Of a stretch of 64,000 nt of DNA, positions 42,583 to 51,119 are shown piece by piece (positions within the stretch are counted from its first letter, which is position 1; every line of letters begins with the position of its first letter). The translations under genes and the position numbers were made by a program. The DNA comes from Selaginella moellendorffii (lineage: Eukaryota; Streptophyta; Lycopodiopsida; Selaginellales; Selaginellaceae), in assembly GCF_000143415.4 (NCBI RefSeq), contig NW_003314274.1:2028623-2092622 (forward strand), given 5' to 3'. The notes under the pieces were generated by a model, which made no database searches, was not told the DNA's origin, and worked only from the letters and a program-made list of their open reading frames with translations.

Positions 42583-44276
42583 TGCAGTTTCTTAACCTCA
42601 TTGCCATCTTCATGCTTCGAACCCCAATGTATCAACAGTTGTTTCTTCCTTGAATATGAAGTATTGGTTCATCATATCTATCCTGTTGACAAGAGTTGAC
42701 TAAATTGACTGATGGTTTGGGTGAAAAGATGTTAGTGATAGCATCAGTCAATGTTGCTAAAAAATCCTTTTTAACCTTTTATTACATAGCCATTAAGCTT
42801 AAACCTTTGATAAAACATTGCACCTTTATAGATGCCCGTAAAACTAAGGCAAAGATCACAGAATTTGCAAGTATATGCATCCAAAGACAAAGTCCCCTAC
42901 TAAATCTCTAACACCTAGTTCACAAGATTAACCTCTTTAAACTTCTTGACAAACAAAGTATGGAAAAATTTCATTAAATCACTCTAAAAAGTCAGTTTTG
43001 GATTAGCTTTGATGTAATTCTTCCACCATAAAGAAGTATAATCTGTAAGCATTATCACAAAAAAATCAATCTTCACTTTATCCTCACAAGGATTGTGAGA
43101 CTAACAACTTTCCCACAATTCTAACTAAGAATCAACCTTTTGACTATTATAAACATTTGGCAATGACTTCCATTCCATAATACCATAATCTTTAGCATGT
43201 TTGACATATTAATGATAATCATAGACGTAAGGTTGATTCAACCCTTTGAGGATCCATATGAAGCAAGAAATCCTTAATGAGATTGATGGAATCCTTAACC
43301 TCCTTAATGTTGTTTTGAACCTCAGAAATTTAGCATTCTTGCCGCACAACAACATCATCAAGAGTCTCTTCCTCATCATCATGGCCATCATCAACAACAC
43401 CATACTCCTCATCAAGATTAATATCTTGCTCATTTGCCATCCCTAAAAGAACATGTTGCTCCGATACCAATGAAATGAACAAGTTTTAAGGCATTACAAC
43501 CTTAAATCCCATGGCCATAAAATATTCTTAGAATATTCCCATGGTTTGTGTCACCATTGTGAATGGATGGATGTTGAAGACATTAATCTCAGTCTTGGCA
43601 CCATAGGTGTCCCTCAACCACTTCCAAAGTGCTGCCACAATAGACTTGGGAATCGATAGAGTAGCAAAGAGAACATTTAAGGGCAAACATATCACAATGC
43701 TCCTTATAGCTTTGGAATCCTAGAGGTTCCAGTCATGCACTTCAACAGCACTAGAGCTGGGAGATGGGAAATGTCCCATCTACAATCCCTAACAAACCAT
43801 GAAACAAAAGGTAAGATTCAAGAATCCCTTCTCCATCAAATTCACAGATGGATAGCTTTCCTTCCATAACTCCTATACTATGAAAAAAATCAGGATCAAG
43901 CATATTGCACTAGCAAACAGACCTGATGTATATGGGGCGAGGTGTGTCTCATAACAGGAGGCAGAGGTGAAAGGAATGCTGCTCCTGAGTGTCGTGGTGG
44001 AAGACAGTGCTAGCCTCAGCCTGAAAGTGGCAGAAGGTGAAGATTGGAAAGATGGCATTTCAAGCGTTGGGAGCACTAGAGGTGGAGGTAGAGAAGGATG
44101 AAGCTGGATATACTGGAGCTGAGATGTGGGAAGAACATGCAGAAGCAATAAGAAGAGCTTGTTCTTGGCAAGTTAGTATTTCCTTCCAGTTCTTCCAGAA
44201 CACTGAAAGCAGCAGCACATGAGAAGCTACAAGCTGAGTGCTGTGATTCTGGGAGGGCTCAAAGGCATGTTGTATC

Positions 44277-44502
44277 TGTTAGAACTAAGCTGAACATGCA
44301 CACAGCCAGGGCAGGTAGCTTACTGGTAGAGTACTTGGCACCAGTGTAGGAGGTCCTGGGTTCAATCCCCGGCCTGTCCAGATCCATTTTCCAACATGGT
44401 ATTGGAGCTATGGCCTGTGGTAGGCAGCAGGTAGGGATGTGTGGCGTGTTCAGCTTAGGGGGGACTGTTAGAACTAAGCTGAACATGCACACAACCAGGG
44501 CA
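44277..44502 (+). mobile_element. Miniature LTR element with a tRNA-like sequence inside its LTR
   Basis: A 120-bp LTR (44277-44396) begins TGTTAGAACTAAGC and ends TTCCAACA. TGGTATTGGAGC follows directly (44397-44408), matching the initiator-Met primer site TGGTATCAGAGC at 10 of 12 positions. After 45 bp of interior and a purine tract TTAGGGGGGAC (44455-44465) the LTR start recurs at 44466, TGTTAGAACTAAGC again, but is lost after 37 bp (44502). The whole element would be only about 310 bp when complete. The 5' LTR holds a 72-nt tRNA-like sequence, annotated separately. Several copies elsewhere in the genome would be expected if it is a true family. Confidence 0.65.
44309..44380 (+). other. 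tRNA-like sequence within the LTR
   Basis: 72 nt that fold as a tRNA by eye: a 7-bp acceptor stem GGGCAGG with CCTGTCC, D arm GCTT-ACTGGTA-GAGT, variable loop of 5, and T arm CTGGG-TTCAATC-CCCGG, then a discriminator A. The pol III A box (TAGCTTACTGG) and B box (GGTTCAATCCC) are good. The anticodon stem CTTGG/GTAGG has a mismatch and the loop CACCAGT has A where U33 is expected, so it is unlikely to be a working tRNA. No CCA is encoded. Confidence 0.6.
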
Positions 44503-45363
44503 ATCCAGTTTAGAACGAATTCAAGGCTATACCAACAATGGGGAAATGCTGAGAACTTTGGGCATCTTATCGATGGTTCTTCTATGATGCCGGTCGTTTG
44601 TGCTCAAGGGGTGTTGGCGGTGGCAGAAGATGCTGGTGGAGAGGATTTCGATCAGATTTGTTAGTTTATAAACCACTGAATTTGGAATATTCCTAGACCG
44701 GGTTCGTCATGCCTCTTGATCGTAACTTGGAGAAACGGCATCTTGCCGGGCGTGCCACACCATGCTCGTTTGGAGGTTGGACCATTTTCTTTGTTAGCTC
44801 CAACATTAGCCCGTTACAGAAAGAAGAACGATTTACTACAAGTATGTTTTGCTATAGACTTTGATCGAGTCACGTCCATTGCTCCACGCGTCTCTTCGAC
44901 TCTCTTGCTACTCCACAGGCCCTTCCACTCTCTTGCTAGTAGGACACGTGGACCCTGTAGAAAACCTCCCGCTGTTACAAATGTCACAGGACGGTGTTGG
45001 CTTCCATAAACTACACTGTTTACCAGAATTATGACGACACGGAGGCACGTCAGATGTGTCTGGAGCGTCATCACTTCAAGGCCCTGGTGGTTGTAGGAGG
45101 ATTCAGCTAGAAGATTGGCATTAGAACTCGAATTCTTATCTACAGATAGGTACCTTGAGTTGATGTAGGGGACCTGGAAGATCGTGACAACAGTTGTCGA
45201 TTCCCGCTACTCCTATTTTGTCTTGGGTTGAGATGATGGATGTTAGCCTTAGTGGCGCTCGAAGAGAAAAAGACTGTCGAGCCAAAAACAAAAATGACAG
45301 TTAATAAGAAACAACATAAAGACAATACTCACTGTTACGAAGAAAGCCCCGCGGAATTGCAGT
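44503..45363. other. Intergenic stretch, no gene seen
   Basis: Mixed composition, with short open frames of no recognisable character. The right end is the 3' region of the minus-strand gene that stops at 45364. Confidence 0.4.
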
Positions 45364-48300
45364 CTACTCTAAGTTCTGTTCTATAGCTCGTTCAAATTCT
45401 ACACAGGAAGTTAGAAGATTAGAAAAGGAAGAACATTACAAAACCACGACACTTACCAGCCACTGTCGAGGTGACCCTGAGCTCCCAAGTTGCAAATCTC
45501 TCTCGCAGCTGTTCAATTGCTTGGGTGGTGACAAGAGTTCGTGGTTTTATCCACGTGATGGTAACAGTGGCATCCACGCCATCCATGATTCCTTCAAGAA
45601 TGTGTTCAGAGAACATGTGCATGAGCAAGAATTCCACGTCACGGTTCACTTCTTTCTGTAACAAAGGCAATTGATATGTTCCACAGCTAGGAACAAACAC
45701 AAAGTTTTAGATTTTATCAAACATAGACTTGAACATCATACCTCGTGATTAGACACCTCAGTTTCATTACTTCAAACTTGAATCGTGGAAAACTTTCAAA
45801 GTAAACGGCTGGAAAGATCTTTTCCGTGTAAAGCTTGACATTGGCAGTGTTGAACGTGGTGAGTTGACAACGTCGTTTTTCTCCCTGAATAATTCATGAT
45901 AAATGGTACTGTTCAAAATCAACTTAAAACCTTACCAGATCCGCTTGGCAGGTTAGGAGGTCACCAAAGTCACAGCCAGTGAAAATAGCAGCGAATACCA
46001 TTTCATCCAAGATACGCTATCACACACAGAGTAACAATATGTTATTTTGAGAAGTCGTAGATAGATACCTCTCTGGTGTCTTCATAAGCTGCTCGCAAAC
46101 ATGCCAGGATTGATAACCCGTGGTGGTAGAGTCCTTTCATGTCCTCGGTATACCTGAAGTATTCGTAGAGCTGCCACTGTAGAGCGTCTCTGAATGACGG
46201 ATGCAACGATGTTTTGTCCAACGTGTTTTCAATGTCTTCCAGATGCATGCGACACTCGCTGAATTCATAAGACACTCGCTTTTGCGCAGCCACGAATAGT
46301 TTTCCCAACATAGCGGCTTCTATAGGAAGACCAAGCTTTTGCAGTGCTTCCGTGTAGTCTAGATGCCACTCTCGAATGAGTGGATTCACCACCAGCGTCT
46401 GCCATTTCTGAACACACATTAAAAAAAAAGTGAAATGAGACAAGAGAAAGTGAAATGAAAAGACACATACCTTTTGTGGGATGATCTTAATCCACGGTTG
46501 AAGAAGACCATGCCTCTCCTTCCAATCTCGAAGAAGTACAATAAACATTCCACCACCCTTCAGAGCAGAAAGTCTTTTGCAATAGCTTGTCGGGTCCTTG
46601 GGAAGACCATAGGAAATAACAGCATTTACACCATCTGGAATGGTGTCTAATTTGCACCCGTCCGTCAATATGATGAACCTGGCTGTTGGCTGTTGGTAGC
46701 TGAGCCAAATCTGAGCTGGCTGCCCTGTTTTTGCTTCCACAATATCTCCCACGGTTTTGAGCTGCGACGAAGTATCAGACCAATAAATCAGGCACCTTGT
46801 GAGACCCGGAAACAGAACACCAATGTTCTCTACAACACGTCCGAAGTTTCGAAGCTTTCCGACCATCACGTACTGAATGACATTCTTGGGAAACATATAC
46901 TGTAACGTACGAGGTTTAGATGACGCGCTACAATAACTTTTTTAAATAGTAAGCCATTTACCTTGTCACCATTCTCTTCGAGAGTATCACCGAGAGAATT
47001 GCACTGCGGCTGGCCTGAAAGCTCACACCCTTGCATCGCCTGTGCCAACTAACGGGGTTACAACGACATATCTTGCTTGATGGAAGTACACTTACCTGTA
47101 CTTCGTCGTCCGTGTTTGCTTCATCATGGACTTGACAAACTCCAGTAACGATTTGGTTATCATGCGTCCTTGTGCTCTTGTCGCAGGACTGAAAGCTGGA
47201 GCTTGCGAGCAGCGTCGGATGTCCTTGTAGCTACCAGAAGCCAAACAAGTATGTATACAAAGCTATGTCACAGAACACTCCTATGTACCTCTTGGTGTGG
47301 CGCCTCATTGTTGGAAGCTTTGCAAGAATTGCACTGCGGCTGGCTTGAAAGTCCAGACCCTTGCATCACCTGTGCCAACGAACAGGGTCACCACGACATA
47401 TCTAACTTGATGGAACTACCTGTACTTCTTCGACCGTGCGTGCCTGATCATGGCAAACTCCAGGAATGATTTGGTTATCATGCGTCCTTGTGCTCTTGTC
47501 GCAGAACTGAAAGCTGGAGCTTGCGAGCAGCGTCGGATGTCCTTGTAGCTACCAGAAGCCAAACAAGTAGTATACAAAGCTATGTCACAGAACACTCCCA
47601 TGTACCTCTTGGTGTGGCGCCTCATTGTCGGAAAATGTGCAAGAATTGCACTGCGGCTGGCTTGAAAGTCCAGACCCTTGCATCACCTGTGCCAACGAAC
47701 AGGGTCACCACGACATATCTAACTTGATGGAACTACCTGTACTTCTTCGTCCGTGCGTGCTTGATCGTGGGAAACACCAGTAACGCTTTGTTTGCCATGC
47801 GTCCTTGTGCTCTTGTCGCAGGACTGAAATCTGTAGCTTGCGAGCAGCGCCGGATGTTCTTGTAGCTACCAGAAGCCAAACAAGTAGTATACAAAGCTAT
47901 GTCACATAAAACTCCCATGTACCTCTTGGTGTGGCGCCTCATTGTCGGAAAATGTGCAAGAATTGCACTGCGGCTGGCTTGAAAGTCCAGACCCTTGCAT
48001 CACCTGTGCCAACGAACAGGGTCACCACGACATATCTAACTTGATGGAACTACCTGTACTTCTTCGTCCGTGCGTGCTTGATCGTGGAGAACACCAGTAA
48101 CGCTTTGTTTGTCATGCGTCCTTGTGCTCTTGTCGCAGGACTGAAAGAGCGGCGTCGGATGTCCTTGACACTACCAGAAGCAAAAGAATATACATACAAA
48201 GCTATCTCACAGAAAACTTTCACGTACCTCTTGGCTTGGCGCCTCGTTGTCGATCTTCTGATCCTAGAAACAGTGGCAATGGCCCGTAATATCGTGTCTC

Positions 48301-48396
48301 GATCATCGCACAGCACAGCTTTACCTTGTTATCCATCGCAAGATCTGCTATGCGTCTCTCCGGCTGCAAAGCCACACACTGAGGATCGAGAATCAT
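45364..48396 (-). CDS. Unrecognised protein with 56-residue repeats and a degenerate helicase C-terminal lobe
   Basis: Sixteen exons: 48325-48396, 48228-48263, 48054-48140, 47923-48003, 47737-47823, 47606-47686, 47420-47506, 47289-47369, 47096-47188, 46962-47039, 46471-46899, 46069-46407, 45936-46016, 45742-45884, 45457-45686, 45364-45398. The sum is 2040 nt, 679 residues. After a short start (MILDPQCVALQPERRIADLA) come four repeats, each coded by an 87-93-nt exon (SCDKSTRTHD...DEEVQ) and a 78-81-nt exon (VMQGSGLSSQPQCNS...). Residues about 261-370 look like a helicase C lobe: CLIYWSDTSSQLKTV (motif IV), ARFIILTDGCKLDTIPDGVN (motif V), VISYGLPKDPTSYCKRL. The arginine finger block HRxGRxGR is replaced by SALKGGG and no N-terminal lobe or Walker A exists, so it cannot be a working helicase alone. 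The remaining ~300 residues are unknown. The start is the only upstream ATG in phase. Confidence 0.65.
47096..48140 (-). repeat. Tandem array of ~315-bp exon-pair units
   Basis: Three near-identical units and one diverged unit, each of two exons plus their introns (about 50 and 95-100 bp). Unit period is 317 bp (exon starts 48140, 47823, 47506, 47188). Units agree at well over 90 percent in both exons and introns, so expansion is recent. All introns are in phase 0. Confidence 0.88.
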
Positions 48397-48830
48397 CGCA
48401 GAAACGAAGTCCTACCTTTCAATCCGATGCACAGCGCCAGCGGCAACCTGCGATCTAGCAGCGGCAATGCGCAATCCGGCAGCGGCCGCAAGCGGCAATG
48501 CACAATCCACAGGCAGCGGCAATGCGCAAACAGCAGCGGTCGCAAGCGGCAAGGCGCAATCCACCAGCAGCGACGAACCCTAGCTCCTGGCAAATGAAAT
48601 GTGGCTACAAGTAGTCGCTCCTTACTCCTTGCCGCGAGCTCCATTTGAATGTATCCGACGTGGCGGAACCAAGGTTTTAGCTTTGAGCTCGGGCGAGATT
48701 CGAACCGGGGATGGCTGTGAGCACGCTGACGAAGGAATTGTGAGGCGTGGAGTGTGGAGCTCCCCTATTCTGTGCCCTTTGCTCCCCTGATCTAACCCCT
48801 CCCCACAAACCCTAGGGCTGCTGTTCGTGC
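48397..48830. promoter_or_regulatory. Divergent promoter region with GC-rich tandem repeat
   Basis: A GC-rich repeat at 48452-48580 has units like GCAGCGGCAATGCGCAATCC, about five imperfect copies, just upstream of the minus-strand gene. The rest separates it from the TBC pseudogene. GGTTCGAATC on the minus strand at about 48695 resembles a pol III B box but no tRNA can be folded around it. Confidence 0.5.
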
Positions 48831-50500
48831 GGCAAGTCAGAATATGCTCGTTTCGTTTCTCCAATCCGGAATTTAGGGTTCCTCCCGTGAAGAAGGAGCT
48901 GATCGGCGTGGTGTATGACACGCTGGGCGGGATCCAAATGTCCGGCACTCATTCGCCACCGCGGTTGTGGTGGGCGTGGAGATCACCGCCGTCGCCGCGG
49001 TCGCCGTCGCCGTCGCCGTCGCGGTTGATTTTGGAGGATCGGTAAGCTTTCCCAACAATCCGTTCTCGCAAATTTGAGGCAAAATTTCCATCGATCGATG
49101 CCTAGAGAATGGAATGGAACTGGATGCATGAATTTCTTGCGATTGCTTTCCTTGTTCCTGGAGCTCTTTGCTGCCTTTGTTCTCACAGATGTGTGGAGAT
49201 GTGGTGGTGGTGAGACCACTGGACATGGGGTAAGGCAATGCTCACAGAAGAAACCAAGCCTTACTATTCCTCCTCCAAGAGGTAGCGGTAGCTTCCGCTC
49301 CCTCGAATTTTTTCTTCTTGATTTCTTGTGTGTTTATTCCTTCTCTAAGCGGCTGGCTGGCCGGCTGGCCATCTTTTTGATCCTCTTGTTGGTTTGCTGG
49401 TTTCTTCCAGGGAAAGCGATGGCAGCAATGGGAGGAATGTTTCGGGAATGAAGGCCGCCTCTCAATAACAGAACCGAAAAGCTCATTCACAAAGTTCGCT
49501 GGGGGGTGAGTTCTTTCTTTGTTTTACCAGTTTTTCCAGTGTTCTAGAGTTGTCTCAAGGATGAACTGTGATGTGCGTCGTGACAGTGCATAGAGCGGAA
49601 TTCGAGCTCAAGTGTGGCCATTATGTGAGTGTTAGAAATCCTTTCATACGTTCAAAGTTTCAAACTTTTTCATACCTTTTATCAGATACGAGGTTGAGAG
49701 GTTGATAGCACCGAGGCAGAAAGAAAGGTAACGAGCAAGTTTCCGAAGGTCCCATACGCACAAAAAACTAAACTTTGCTTGGAAACTCGCCTGCAGGAAG
49801 AAATACGAAAAGATACGAAGCTACTGCCAAGAAATCAAGCAATCACTCACGTCCAGAAGAGAAGGAGAGCATGGCATGGAAGAACAAGCAGAAGAAGAAG
49901 AACACGAACTCATGCCATTCTCCGAGAGCCAGATCGAAGCATTCAGCAGCATCGACGACAGCAGCGCGTTCTGGAAGAAAGGACCCAAGGCAGTGGGCGA
50001 CATAGTTACCTGGCAAAGGATCATCCGCCTGGACGCCGTCCGGATGAACGCCGAGTGGGTTCCATAGGCCAACGTGAAGGACGAGGAGACGTTCCAAAGT
50101 AGCCCGCAAGGCCGGTCTGTCCGACGACGAGCACCTGGAAACTTGCCGCCGCTACCGCCGCCAGGCTCGTCTCCATCCTCGAGGCCTACGCGCTCTACGA
50201 TCCGGACACGGGCTACTGCCAGGGATGAGTGGCTTGCTCTCGCCGTTCGTGGCGTTCATGGACGACGGCGCGGCACAGCTTCCGGCTGGGCATCCTGCGG
50301 CAGCTAAACGGGACCTCGGATATCATCAAGGTGGTGGGCCTGAGCACCTGGTGCCTCCGTGCTGTTCCGGTGACGTTCGAGCAGACGATATACCTGTGGG
50401 AGGTGATATCGGCCGAGGCCCGGAAGACGAAGAAGAATGTCTCGGGCTGCTGGCTCACAGACGAAGTAGCCATGAGTTTTTGAGAGACGCGGCTACGCCT
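48827..50500 (+). pseudogene. TBC-domain RabGAP pseudogene
   Basis: Plant TBC proteins are GTPase activators for Rab GTPases in membrane traffic. Exon-like pieces appear in the right order: WQQWEECFGNEGRL and FTKFAGG (about 49425-49505), RAEFELKCGHY (about 49590-49620), YEVERLIAPRQKE (about 49687-49725), RKKYEKIRSYCQEIKQSL (about 49795-49850), then TWQRIIRLDAVRMNAEWVP (50008-50065). The TBC core follows but the frame breaks: a stop TAG at 50066, then SDDEHLETCRRYRRQARL in another frame, YDPDTGYCQG followed by TGA at 50225 where a base is missing before MSGLLSPFVAFMDD, then VTFEQTIYLWEV in the third frame, stopping at 50481. The Arg finger of the IxxDxxR motif is in LDAVRMNAEW type sequence. 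At least three frame breaks make this non-functional. Microsatellite (GTCGCC)n at 48985-49025 lies in the first exon. Confidence 0.7.
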
Positions 50501-50636
50501 GTCGCGGACGCTGCCGGGGCGCTTGTCCGGGCGACCTCGGCGTTTAGTCACGTAAAGCTCATTTCTTGGGCAATCGGCTAAAAGGGTAATGTTATATAAA
50601 AAGGATTACGTAGGGCAAGGTTTTGTGGGCATGGCA

Positions 50637-51119
50637 CCAAAGGGCTCACGAAAGCGGGACAAGGTTCGTGTCATGGCGCCAACGTGGGCACCGGTAAAAG
50701 GCGCAGGCGGGCGATGTGGACAAGCCATATGGGCAGTTGCTCGGGACTGGCCACTGCTACTGCCAAAGGGATCAGTGGCAGAGGCTAGAGGGAATGAGGT
50801 TGAAAAGGCCATGGATTTGGGTAATATGGGTGTGAAGCTCAAGAACGAGAGTGAAGAGCGTGAGAACGAGAGTGAAGAGAGTGACAGCGAGAGTGAAGAG
50901 AGTGAGAGCGAGAGTTCTAGTGACGAGGACATTGACGAGGATGCCAAACTCCTCAAGGAGCTTGACAGATTGCATGCCAAAAAGGAGCACACAGAGGAGC
51001 ACACAGAGGAGCACAAAGAGGAGAAAACAGAGGAGCAATCAGTGCCAAGTATCCCTTTGATACTTATGCCCAAACACTGTGGCAAAGATTTAGCCACAGG
51101 GTATAAATTGTGTAAATAA
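50637..51119 (+). CDS. CWC15-like acidic protein, truncated or chimeric
   Basis: Open frame with an internal resemblance to spliceosome factor CWC15 (Cwf15), which acts in the Prp19/NTC complex. The start used is one of several ATGs. The segment APTWAPVKGAGGR matches the CWC15 start RPTWAPAKGG, and the acidic part SSSDEDIDEDAKLLKELDRL matches the CWC15 acidic helix with its LL.EL.RI core. Between them the family's conserved middle is replaced by unrelated sequence, and the conserved C terminus is absent; the frame ends YKLCK. Repeats of GAGAGTGAAGA-type code for SESEE runs and GAGCACACAGAG for EEHTEEH. The sequence is GC-rich and sits at the edge of AT-rich DNA. It may be a captured, retroposed fragment. 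Expression is uncertain. Confidence 0.4.
   Translation, partial: PKGSRKRDKVRVMAPTWAPVKGAGGRCGQAIWAVARDWPLLLPKGSVAEARGNEVEKAMDLGNMGVKLKNESEERENESEESDSESEESESESSSDEDIDEDAKLLKELDRLHAKKEHTEEHTEEHKEEKTEEQSVPSIPLILMPKHCGKDLATGYKLCK

Larger units (their letters stand above)
39540..43553 (-). mobile_element. Ty3/gypsy retrotransposon with chromodomain, degenerate
   Basis: Minus-strand element nested in the copia remnant. The LTR begins TGACACAAACC at 43553 and again at 40258, with polypurine AAGGAGGGGAGAA before the latter. A primer site TTGGTATCGGAGC is at about 43459-43471. Coding traces in order: gag SLWWKNYIKANPKLTF (about 43000-43045), RNase H HYLYGSNFYVDLDHQS (about 42065-42110), integrase zinc region LMKRHFFWPRMKLDFEKYAC, integrase core DAIWVVVDCLMKMAHF (about 41465-41515), and a chromodomain WNGYSIDEATWETKDDM (about 40565-40620) near the end. 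Stops interrupt all frames and most of protease and reverse transcriptase is missing. The LTRs look unusually short (about 80 bp without inserts), which may be truncation. Confidence 0.7.
33400..43956 (-). mobile_element. Ty1/copia retrotransposon remnant, interrupted by other elements
   Basis: Outer element of a nest, reading on the minus strand. The LTR ends beginning TGTTAYRAGACACACC are found at 43956 (5' LTR, truncated) and 34204 (3' LTR, reaching to about 33400), and a polypurine-like TTAGGGGTGAG lies directly before the 3' LTR. Coding traces follow the copia order: gag-like LWKWLRDTYGAKTEIN (about 43600-43640), pre-integrase ELWHKRLGHLHY (about 38562-38600), integrase core KVLWVDSGGEHLNNEI (about 38215-38260), reverse transcriptase end with PLPARTLYCHLISFFMYLAL (35975-36232), and the C-terminal end KDMLVDLLTKLLGPH (34270-34318). 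All frames are broken. The gypsy element (39.5-43.6 kb) sits between gag and the rest. Confidence 0.75.

Noticed and set aside
48640-48800. Possible minus-strand tRNA gene around a GGTTCGAATC box
   Set aside because: The T arm does not pair and no A box or acceptor stem can be found.
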